Assembly (NCBI RefSeq): GCF_025979885.1
Contig: NZ_CP110139.1
Location: 1,178,001-1,242,000, forward strand
Length of the DNA: 64,000 nucleotides
Direction of reading: 5' to 3'
Source: Hymenobacter sp. YIM 151500-1
Lineage (GTDB): Bacteria; Bacteroidota; Bacteroidia; Cytophagales; Hymenobacteraceae
Positions 53,122 to 60,257 of this stretch are shown here, piece after piece; within the stretch, counting starts at the first letter, position 1; each line of letters starts with the position of its first letter. The notes below the pieces were generated by a model, which was given only the letters and a program-made list of their open reading frames with translations, ran no database searches and was not told the origin of the DNA. Made by a program: the position numbers and the translations under genes.

Positions 53122-54684
53122 ATGCGTACTACTACCCTGGCCACGGCGGCCTTGCTGGCCGCGGCGTTGGCCTCGTGCCAGCACGACTCGGCTGAACAAG
53201 CAGCTCCTCAGCCTTCCAGTGAGCCGATGACCGTCCAGCAGCTCGACGAAACCATTTTGGACCAACTGCGCCGCACCGGCGAGTTCAACTGGAATCAGGC
53301 GCCCGAACACGTGGTCTGGAGTGCCCTGCGCCGCTCCGACCAGGTGCTGTCGGTGGGCTACCGGCCGGCGGGCTTCCGGGGGCGCATCCCCGCCCACGCC
53401 GCCACCGACCCGGCCTGGCAGGCCGCCCGCCAGCAGGTGCTCAACCTGATTTTGGCGGAGGAACGCGCCGGGCGCCCGGAGCTGACGGTGGAGCAGCTGC
53501 TGGCTTACGACGAAAACCAGCTGCCCGTACTCGACGTGAACGTGCGCGAATTGAGCACCATCCGGCGCCTGCGCCAGTCGGGGCTGGTGCGTTACGCCGA
53601 GCCTATCGGCTACGAGCCCAACCGGCCGCGCGACAACGGCACGGCTTCCACCCTGTTTGATTTCGGCTGCGGGGCCAACGTACCGACCCCGGATTTGGTG
53701 GCGGGCTCCGACTTTACCGTGCTCAGCAACGGCAGCCGGTCGTCGTGGCACCAGACCAACCGGTTTCACGGCATCCGGGCGGCCTGGAGCCAGAGCACGG
53801 GCCGGGGCATCAAGGTGCTCATCATCGACTCGGGCAGCGCCGAGGCCCAGGAAAACTTGGGCAGTGGCTTCAATCAGGGCCTAAGCAGCGGCCGCACCGT
53901 GGAGCGCCTCGTGACCCTGCCCCGCCCCACCTTCCTGGGCATCCCCACCGGCCCCCAGGAAACGCCCGACGACCCCTGCGGGCACGGCACCAGCATGGCC
54001 GGGGTGTGCGCCGCCCCCCGCGGCACCGATGGCGCCTCCGTGGGCGTGGCCTTCAATGCCGACCTGGTGACGGTACGCGCCACCACCGACGTGTTCCTAG
54101 ATGAAAGCCGCGAGGTGAAAGGCGTGGCCGATGCCTTCCTGCTGGCCGGCAGCCGCCCCGACGTGCGCATTATTAGCATGAGCTTGGGCCGCCTCACCAC
54201 GTCCTCCCAAATCACCGATGCCATTCAGTACGCCCACAGCCAGGGAAAGCTGATTTTCTGCGCCGCCGGCACTTCGCTCAGCTTCACGGCGGGCTTCGTG
54301 GGCGTCATCTTCCCGGCTTCCCTGCCCGAGGCCGTAGCCGTAACGGGCCAAAAGGACGACCTGAACACCCCTACCCGCTGCAGCGAGTGCCACGTGGGCC
54401 CCGACGTTGAATTCACGGTGGTCATGCAGAAAGCCAGCAACGACCGGCGCCCCCTCACCCTGGCCCAGGACGGCGACGAGCCCGCCACCGTAGGCGGCTC
54501 GTCGGTGGCCACGGCCAGCATGGCCGGCATGGCCGCCGTGGTGTGGTCCCGCTACCCCACCGAGTCGCGCGCCCAGATTATGAGCCGCCTGGTTGCGGCC
54601 AGTTCCAACCGCACCCGCCGCGACGCCAGCTTCGGCTGGGGCCGCGTAAACGTGGCTGAGGCCGTGGGCGCGCCGGCTCTTTAG
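53122..54684 (+). CDS. S8 family subtilisin-like serine protease, lipoprotein
   Basis: 520 residues. Lipobox LASC at about 16-19 marks it as surface or periplasmic lipoprotein. A propeptide-like N-terminal domain (about 35-165) precedes the subtilase core with Asp236 (LIIDSGS), His288 (PCGHGTSMAG) and Ser461 (GGSSVATASMAG). The oxyanion-hole Asn usually in AAGN is absent: the site reads CAAGTSL (about 380). Cysteine pairs (FDFGCG, TRCSECHVG) may form disulfides. Whether it is an active protease is uncertain. Confidence 0.85.
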   Translation: MRTTTLATAALLAAALASCQHDSAEQAAPQPSSEPMTVQQLDETILDQLRRTGEFNWNQAPEHVVWSALRRSDQVLSVGYRPAGFRGRIPAHAATDPAWQAARQQVLNLILAEERAGRPELTVEQLLAYDENQLPVLDVNVRELSTIRRLRQSGLVRYAEPIGYEPNRPRDNGTASTLFDFGCGANVPTPDLVAGSDFTVLSNGSRSSWHQTNRFHGIRAAWSQSTGRGIKVLIIDSGSAEAQENLGSGFNQGLSSGRTVERLVTLPRPTFLGIPTGPQETPDDPCGHGTSMAGVCAAPRGTDGASVGVAFNADLVTVRATTDVFLDESREVKGVADAFLLAGSRPDVRIISMSLGRLTTSSQITDAIQYAHSQGKLIFCAAGTSLSFTAGFVGVIFPASLPEAVAVTGQKDDLNTPTRCSECHVGPDVEFTVVMQKASNDRRPLTLAQDGDEPATVGGSSVATASMAGMAAVVWSRYPTESRAQIMSRLVAASSNRTRRDASFGWGRVNVAEAVGAPAL

Positions 54685-54713
54685 GTAGAAGTGATTGTGT
54701 AGAAGTGATTGTG

Positions 54714-54861
54714 TAGAAGTGAGTACCGAGAAGTGAGAGGTGAGACTTTCGTTCTGAACCCATTCGGGCTACCAGAACGAGAGTCTCACCTCTCACTTCT
54801 TTGTACTCACTTCTATGATAGAACGAGAGTCTCACCTCTCACTTCTCGGTACTCACTTCTA
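54714..54861. repeat. GTGAGA-word hairpin overlapping the M61 peptidase stop
   Basis: Arms 54714-54747 and 54828-54861 are perfectly complementary over 34 bp. A third, partial right-arm copy occupies 54781-54815. The right arm contains the M61 gene stop codon (TAG at 54861-54859 on the minus strand). Confidence 0.9.
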
Positions 54862-56658
54862 CTTACGAACTGGCAGCCACTTATTGAGCACGGCTTGCTG
54901 CTCGGCGGTGGGGTTAGCCTGCCGCTCGATGCGGTAGCGCTGGGCAGTGCTGGCCAGCAGCGGGAAGTTTAGCTCTTTGATCTGTCCGTCGCGGGAGACG
55001 AGCAGCTTCACCTGGGAGCCTACGGGACGGCCGGTCAGCAGGCGGTTCACGTCGTCGGTGACGCGCAGGCCGTCTACGCTCAGGATTTCGTCGCCCACGT
55101 TGAGGCCGCCCTGCCAGGCGCTGCCGTTGCGCAGCACGCTGGTCACGGTTTGCCGGCCGCCGGCCCCGCTGATGCTGGCGCCCAATGCTGGCTCGGTGGC
55201 GGGCGTAGCGGTGAGCTTGAGGCCGGCGTAGCCCAGGGCCGTTTCGTAAGGCAGGGTTTCGGTGCCGTACACGTGGCGGCGGAAGAAGTCGTCGAAGCGG
55301 CGGCCGGCTACTTTGGCTACGGCGTCCTGGTACTCGGCGTCGGTGAAGCCGCGGCCCAGCTTCGCGTAGTACTGGTCGTAGAGCAGGCGCATCACGTCGT
55401 CCAGATGCTTCTGGCCCTTGGTTTCCTGAATCACCAGCAGGTCTAGTACGGCCCCGATCAGCTCCCCTTTGTCGTAATAGCTGATGCCGGTGTTGGGCGA
55501 GTTTTCGTTGGGGCGGTAGTACTTAATCCAGGCATCAAAGCTCGACTCGGCCGCCGACTGCACCTTGTTGCCGGGCGTGTTTTCGACCCTGGACAACACG
55601 TTGCTCAGGTCGCCCAGGTACTCGTCGGGGGTCAGCAGGCCGGCCCGCTGCACAATCAGGTTGGCGAAGTACTCGGTGCCGCCCTCGCTCACCCACAGCA
55701 TGCGGGTGTAGTTTTCCTGGTCGTAGTCGAAGGGCCCCAGGGCCACGGGCCGGATGCGCTTCACGTTCCAGAGGTGGAAGTACTCGTGCGCTACCAGCCC
55801 CAAAAAGCCCTTCCAGCCAGCCTCGGTGCTGTAGGCAGTGCGCGACACCGACAGCGTGGTGGAAAACAGGTGCTCCAGGCCGCCCGTGCCCCGTTCAATG
55901 TTGTGCACAATGAACACGTAGCGGTCCAGCGGGTTGCGGCCCACCACGCGGTGCGCTTCTTCGCACACGCGCTGCATACTCTGGAGCAGGCGGGCCTCGT
56001 CAAACTTCGGGTTGCCGAACATGGCTACCGTGTGGGGCGTGCCGTTGGCCGTGAAGGTCAGTACCTGCTGGTTGCCGATTTCAATGGGCGAGTCGGCCAG
56101 CTCGTCGTAGTTGCTGGAGCGGAACGTGAACGTGCCCCCGGCCGGCTTGAGGCTAGTGCTGACCTGGGCCCAGCCCGGCGCGGGCTTCACTTCCAGGGTG
56201 CTGGGCAGCTGCTGGCCGCCGTCGGGATACATAAACACGCTGGTGCCGTTCACGTAGCCGTGGGCGGCATCCACGAAGCTGGTGCGCACGCTCAGCTCAA
56301 ACGCATACACCTTGTAGCGCACCGTAAAGTTCTTGGCCTTAGGGTGATACACCCGCCAGGTATTCTTGGCGACTTTTTCGGTGCGGAGCGGGCTGCTGCC
56401 AGCCGCGGCCTCGAAGCCTTCTACGTTTTTGGCAAACTCGCGCACCAGGTAGGAGCCCGGCGCCCACACGGGCATTTTCACGTCGGTGTAGGGCTTGCCG
56501 AAATCAGTAAGCGCCATTTCCACCTCGAAGTAGTGGGTCTGGGGCTGGGGCATGGCCAGGGTGTAGCGCAGGGCGGGCGCAGCCAGTGCCAGCCCGCAGG
56601 GGCTCAGCAGCAGCACCAGCACCGCTGCCGCCAGGTGGCGGGCACGGAAAAGGAGCAT
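54859..56658 (-). CDS. M61 family metallopeptidase with PDZ domain
   Basis: 599 residues from the ATG at 56658, which begins a signal peptide (1-26, ALAAP); upstream in-frame codons to 56943 are not protein-like. The N-terminal beta domain is followed by the HEYFHLWNVKRI zinc motif (His291, His295) and SEGGTEYF with the third ligand Glu325. A PDZ domain (about 490-575) contains GLNVGDEILSVDGLRV. M61 glycyl aminopeptidases act in the periplasm, with Gly/Ala preference in characterised members. Confidence 0.93.
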   Translation of the reverse strand: MLLFRARHLAAAVLVLLLSPCGLALAAPALRYTLAMPQPQTHYFEVEMALTDFGKPYTDVKMPVWAPGSYLVREFAKNVEGFEAAAGSSPLRTEKVAKNTWRVYHPKAKNFTVRYKVYAFELSVRTSFVDAAHGYVNGTSVFMYPDGGQQLPSTLEVKPAPGWAQVSTSLKPAGGTFTFRSSNYDELADSPIEIGNQQVLTFTANGTPHTVAMFGNPKFDEARLLQSMQRVCEEAHRVVGRNPLDRYVFIVHNIERGTGGLEHLFSTTLSVSRTAYSTEAGWKGFLGLVAHEYFHLWNVKRIRPVALGPFDYDQENYTRMLWVSEGGTEYFANLIVQRAGLLTPDEYLGDLSNVLSRVENTPGNKVQSAAESSFDAWIKYYRPNENSPNTGISYYDKGELIGAVLDLLVIQETKGQKHLDDVMRLLYDQYYAKLGRGFTDAEYQDAVAKVAGRRFDDFFRRHVYGTETLPYETALGYAGLKLTATPATEPALGASISGAGGRQTVTSVLRNGSAWQGGLNVGDEILSVDGLRVTDDVNRLLTGRPVGSQVKLLVSRDGQIKELNFPLLASTAQRYRIERQANPTAEQQAVLNKWLPVRK

Positions 56659-56981
56659 GGAGTGAATGTGAGAAGTGAAGGGTGAGAAGATGGGAAAGTA
56701 GGTTGAGACAAAACCGGCCTTGCCGCCAGCAGCCCGGCAAAAGCCCAGCCAGCTGAGCCCCCGTTCTGCCGGGCAACAGAGAGTACGCCAGCTTGCTGAG
56801 CTATTCCGGTTGCCAAGCTGCTGACAGCAGAAAGCAGCCAGGGTTGCAAAGTAAGCCCGAAATCCGGGCTGTTGGCTGCTTTTTTGTATTGTAGCGCTGG
56901 AACTGCTCCACCGCCCGGCACCCGAACTTCCACCGTGAACCACTCGTTACCAGGGCATTGTTGGGCTTATCACTTTCCGCT

Positions 56982-57527
56982 ATGCGCTACGTTTGGCTTG
57001 TTTTCCTGATGCTGGTGGGCCTGTTGCTGGGCCGCTTTGCCTGCGCCCGGCGCCCCGCTCAACCTGCTACCCCTGCCGCCGGGCTGCCCGCGCACCGCAC
57101 GGCCTACGTGGTGGCAGACCGCACCCCGGCCCGCGCCGACAGCATTGTGGCCTTTGCCCTGCGCCAGCTAGGGGCGCCTTACAGCTACGCCGGCACCTCC
57201 CCCACCACCGGCTTCGACTGCTCCGGTTTTGTTTATTACGTGTTTGCCCGCTACCGCGTGCCGGTGCCCCATGCCACGGCCCTGCTCATCAGCACCGGCC
57301 AGCCCGTACCTCGCGCCCAAGCCCGCCCCGGCGACATTGTGGTGTTTACGGGCACGGCAGCCACCTCCACCACGCCGGGCCACGCCGGCATCGTCATCTC
57401 CCAGCCTGGCCAAACGCTGCGCTTCGTGCACTCCTCTTCCGCCAAACGCGAACCAGGCGTTAAAATCAGCCAGGTAGAAGGCACCGACTACGAACGCCGC
57501 TTTATGGGCATACGGAGAGTTTTATGA
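56982..57527 (+). CDS. NlpC/P60 family cysteine peptidase
   Basis: 181 residues from ATG 56982 (MRYVWLVFLMLVGLLLG), signal-anchor about 4-22. The C40 catalytic Cys is in TGFDCSGFVYYVF, the His in TPGHAGIVI and the third residue in the following RFVHSSS strand. RPGDIVVF is characteristic. Such enzymes hydrolyse gamma-D-Glu/diamino-acid bonds in peptidoglycan. Diverges from the M61 gene. Confidence 0.93.
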   Translation: MRYVWLVFLMLVGLLLGRFACARRPAQPATPAAGLPAHRTAYVVADRTPARADSIVAFALRQLGAPYSYAGTSPTTGFDCSGFVYYVFARYRVPVPHATALLISTGQPVPRAQARPGDIVVFTGTAATSTTPGHAGIVISQPGQTLRFVHSSSAKREPGVKISQVEGTDYERRFMGIRRVL

Positions 57528-57528
57528 G

Positions 57529-57635
57529 AGTTAAAAAGGTAGAAGGTTGAGAAGTTAGAAAGTGAATGCAACTATACAGAACGGCACCTCCCAACACGCA
57601 ACTTTCTAATTTCTCAACCTTCTACCTTCTAAACT
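57529..57635. repeat. 35-bp imperfect inverted repeat (GTTGAGAAGTTAG words)
   Basis: Arms 57529-57563 and 57601-57635 pair over 35 bp with about four mismatches, directly after the NlpC/P60 stop codon. Word composition differs from the GTGAGA family but the layout is the same. Confidence 0.8.
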
Positions 57636-57643
57636 AAAACAAC

Positions 57644-57689
57644 GATGCCCGGCCGCCTGTGCATGGATATGCTGGGCGGGCCGGGCATC
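57644..57689. terminator. GC-rich hairpin at the end of a possible minus-strand transcript
   Basis: GATGCCCGGCC / GGCCGGGCATC stem (57644-57654 with 57679-57689), followed on the minus strand by GTTGTTTTAG, a weak T-run. Confidence 0.5.
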
Positions 57690-57815
57690 TAATCCTTCAA
57701 ATCTTACCAAGCGACAGGTCTGGGGTACAGCCCCGCCATCTTCTTATCAGGTAAGACCTTGCCGTGATGCGGGTGTCAACTCAACTAGGAGCGGACACCG
57801 CGCGAAAGCTGTTGT

Positions 57816-57887
57816 TTAAGCGCGTCCGGCGGTGAAGCGGACCACATTCGACAGGCTTGGCAGGATTTGGTTGGGACTACTAGACAT
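57816..57887 (-). CDS. 23-residue ORF with near-perfect Shine-Dalgarno site
   Basis: ATG at 57887 starts MSSSPNQILPSLSNVV and ends RFTAGRA. It is preceded by AAAGGAGGT about 6 nt upstream, complementary to the 16S 3' end, which is exceptional here: the other genes in this window have no comparable site, as expected for Bacteroidota whose anti-SD is occluded. The DNA around it holds no larger convincing ORF (an overlapping 61-codon frame exists but ignores the SD). A short peptide of 11 codons (MAGLYPRPVAW) follows downstream on the same strand. Role unknown; leader peptide or RiPP-like precursor are guesses. Confidence 0.45.
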   Translation of the reverse strand: MSSSPNQILPSLSNVVRFTAGRA

Positions 57888-58166
57888 TTTGTACCTCCTT
57901 TCTTTAGATCCGACATAACTCCGGCCGCGCTTCCCAGCACCTTAGGGCGGCTTGGCCGAAGCTGTAGCACTCGCTACGGAAGGTAAAGTTAAAAACCCAG
58001 TCGATGGTTCAAAATAACTAACCCATTATTTCTGGCTGGACAGGCCATTATTTTTCATTTACCTGAACCTCAACACCTTCCTTAGTTATATTTTTTTTCG
58101 TTTTCAACAGCCTTTACAGTTGGCCTTAAACTTGTCTTACTCCGTACACGCAATCAACCCGGTAGC

Positions 58167-58199
58167 TTGCAATTTCCCCCAACTTTTCTCCTATCTTTT
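58167..58199 (+). promoter_or_regulatory. Promoter of the DUF2147 gene
   Basis: TTG (58167-58169), 22-bp spacer, TATCTTTT (58192-58199), 27 bp before ATG 58227, in an AT-rich stretch. Confidence 0.55.
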
Positions 58200-58226
58200 C
58201 CCGGAAATTCACCTCTCTCCCTGCCC

Positions 58227-58667
58227 ATGAAAAAATTCCTGTTTCTCTGCCTGAGCGTGTTGCTGAGCGCTGCCGGCGGGGCTTCCGCTCAGACCCTCTC
58301 TCCCTTGGGTACCTGGACCAACGCCGATAAAAAAGCCACGTTTGAAATCTATAAGTGCGGTAACAAGCTGTGCGGCAAAATTGTAACGCTTACCGTTCCG
58401 AACGACCCCAAAACCGGCAAGCCCAAAACCGACACCATGAACCCCGACCCCAAGCTGCGCAACCGGCCGCGCCTGGGCATGGTATTCATGCAGGGCTTCG
58501 AGTATGACGCCGACAACAAGTGGGACGACGGTAAAATCTACGACCCCGAAAGCGGCAAAACGTACTCCTGCTACATGAAAATGCTGAACGCCAACTCCAT
58601 GGAGGTGAAAGGCTACATCGGCTTCTCGCTGATCGGCAAGTCGCAAACCTGGACCCGGGTGAAGTAA
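58227..58667 (+). CDS. DUF2147 domain-containing secreted protein
   Basis: 146 residues from ATG 58227. Signal peptide about 1-21 (GASAQ). The DUF2147 beta-barrel-like domain has LGTWTNADKKATFEIYKCGNKLCGKIV, GMVFMQGFEYDADNKWDDGKIYDPESGKTYSCYM and MEVKGYIGFSLIGKSQTWTR. Function unknown; related proteins bind or process small molecules. Ends at a strong terminator. Confidence 0.9.
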   Translation: MKKFLFLCLSVLLSAAGGASAQTLSPLGTWTNADKKATFEIYKCGNKLCGKIVTLTVPNDPKTGKPKTDTMNPDPKLRNRPRLGMVFMQGFEYDADNKWDDGKIYDPESGKTYSCYMKMLNANSMEVKGYIGFSLIGKSQTWTRVK

Positions 58668-58690
58668 GCCAACCGCTACCGCCCCACAAG

Positions 58691-58726
58691 AAAGCGCCGC
58701 TCCCTCCCCGGAAGCGGCGCTTTTTT
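58691..58726 (+). terminator. Terminator of the DUF2147 gene
   Basis: AAAGCGCCGCT / AGCGGCGCTTT stem (58691-58701 with 58713-58723) plus T-run. Confidence 0.9.
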
Positions 58727-58769
58727 GTGAAGCGGTTGAGGAAGTCGTCAGAAGCACACTAGCCAGTCC

Positions 58770-58885
58770 GTCATGCTCCATCTGGCATCCGCTTGTCGAA
58801 GCATCTCTCCTGCTTCGTCCGCACGGTTGAGATTAGTCAGAGGTAGAGATGCTTCGACTGCGGCTGCGGCTGCGCTCAGCATGAC
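58770..58885. repeat. GTCATGC...GCATGAC dispersed hairpin repeat
   Basis: Outer arms GTCATGCT / AGCATGAC, inner AGCATCTCT / AGAGATGCT with CGAAGC words, as at 49964 and 52794. Confidence 0.75.
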
Positions 58886-58936
58886 GGGCTATGGACTTTC
58901 TAAACAAGCTTATTTTTTCACCTCTCGCTTCTCACC

Positions 58937-59401
58937 TTAAAAAATCTCCTGGATGCGGTAGGTCTGGCCGCGGAACTGAAAGGTGTCGCCGGGGTGGTGC
59001 GGGGCCATGGCCTGAAACAGGGGCGAGAAGGCCGACAGCGCAAAGTAAGCGGTATCGTCGACGCGGATTTCGCCCAGACTCAACGACACGTAAAAACGCT
59101 GGGTGTTGGTAATAACGACCGAGCCCAGCCCGACCTGGTTTTTGGGCGAGCGGGCTTCGGGCACGCGCTGTAGTACCTGCAAGCCACTCAGGGCCTCGTC
59201 GAGCTGGCGCGCGAACAGGTCGCGCTGGCGCTGGCAGGTTTCGCGAAACGACTCGAACACGTCTTCTGCGCTGTGGTCTTCGAGGGCACTTTCCTGCACT
59301 GCGAGCATGGCCTGGCGGGCGTGGTCGGCTTTCAGTTGCTGCATGCGGCGGCACTCGGCCAGCAGCCGCTGTTTGAGCGTGGTGCGTTGGGTGGTTGTCA
59401 T
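58937..59401 (-). CDS. GreA/GreB-like transcription factor
   Basis: 154 residues from the ATG at 59401 (MTTTQRTTLKQRLLAECRRM). An N-terminal helical part (1-95) is rich in Arg, Gln and Leu as in the Gre coiled coil, and the C-terminal domain (about 98-154) has GSVVITNTQRFYVSLSLG...FALSAFSPLFQAM...QFRGQTYRIQEIF, matching the GreA/GreB C-terminal FKBP-like domain. Longer starts up to 59482 are possible. Probably acts at the RNA polymerase secondary channel, by analogy. Divergent from the 59485 gene. Confidence 0.75.
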   Translation of the reverse strand: MTTTQRTTLKQRLLAECRRMQQLKADHARQAMLAVQESALEDHSAEDVFESFRETCQRQRDLFARQLDEALSGLQVLQRVPEARSPKNQVGLGSVVITNTQRFYVSLSLGEIRVDDTAYFALSAFSPLFQAMAPHHPGDTFQFRGQTYRIQEIF

Positions 59402-59484
59402 AGCACAAGCAAGAAAAAATAGGACATAAATCAAAAGACGACGCGGCCAAGTGCAGGGCTGCATCGTCTTCCCGAAAACCATTT

Positions 59485-60156
59485 ATGCTCCGCAGTGTTA
59501 CCCCTGAAAGCTCCTCTCCTGCCGTGTCTACGTTTCTGCAACGGTTTTTTGGTGGCACCCGCCCCACCGCCCCAGCTGAGTGGCAGCCCCTGCGGCGCAG
59601 CGCCGCCCAGGAGCGGGTGCGCCAGGCCTGGGTGGCCGACCAGGTGTACCTGAACTGGATGGGGCCGTTTTTCAAAGCCTACCATTACCAGAAGGCGGGC
59701 CTGCCCGGCGCTACGTTTCGGGTGCAGCTGGCCCAGGAAGAAGGCCGGCGCGGGGCCGTGTTTTTCTACGACCCCAGCATTGGGCCCGGCAACTTCCGCC
59801 ACCTATTTGATTTTGTGCGCGACCGGGTGCTGCGCCTGGGTTACAACCTGGCTTCCTCGGATGAGCGCCGCCTGCGCCATCCGCGCTACACCGAGACCGT
59901 CAGCAAGCACTTCCTCAAGCCCCAGCCCCACGACTGCACCAGCACCGGGCGCTGCAACCAGCGCTTCGGCAACGTTACCATCGACCTGGTGAGCATCAAC
60001 GGGCAACCCGGCTTTCTGCGCTTGCTCAGCAACCCCTTCACCGACGACATCTTCACCCCGGCCGCATCGTTTGATGAGCTGATGGACGCCGTATTCAACC
60101 TGCCCTCTGCCCCGCCCGAAGTCGAACAGCTCATTCGGAAGTATTATAAGAAGTGA
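59485..60156 (+). CDS. Uncharacterised soluble protein
   Basis: 223 residues, ATG 59485. Signal not evident. The central region RVRQAWVADQVYLNWMGPFFKAYHYQ and a Cys-containing loop HDCTSTGRCNQRFGNVTIDLVSINGQ are the only notable parts; the C-terminus is lysine-rich. I do not recognise a family. Divergent from the GreA-like gene by 83 bp. Confidence 0.65.
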   Translation: MLRSVTPESSSPAVSTFLQRFFGGTRPTAPAEWQPLRRSAAQERVRQAWVADQVYLNWMGPFFKAYHYQKAGLPGATFRVQLAQEEGRRGAVFFYDPSIGPGNFRHLFDFVRDRVLRLGYNLASSDERRLRHPRYTETVSKHFLKPQPHDCTSTGRCNQRFGNVTIDLVSINGQPGFLRLLSNPFTDDIFTPAASFDELMDAVFNLPSAPPEVEQLIRKYYKK

Positions 60157-60160
60157 GTTT

Positions 60161-60257
60161 TTTAGACCTGAGATGGTGAGACATGAGACTATCGTGCTGA
60201 TGTAAAAACCAACAGAACGGAGTCTCACTTCTCATATCTCACGGTCTCAGGTCTAAA
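60161..60257. repeat. GTGAGA-word imperfect inverted repeat
   Basis: Left arm 60161-60190 and right arm 60221-60257 pair with one small bulge and a few mismatches. It bridges the convergent 59485 and M1 peptidase genes and abuts the M1 stop codon at 60258. Confidence 0.8.

Noticed and set aside
57785..57970. 61-codon minus-strand ORF overlapping the SD-led small ORF
   Set aside because: The Shine-Dalgarno site fits the shorter frame exactly, and the longer frame has no supporting start signal.
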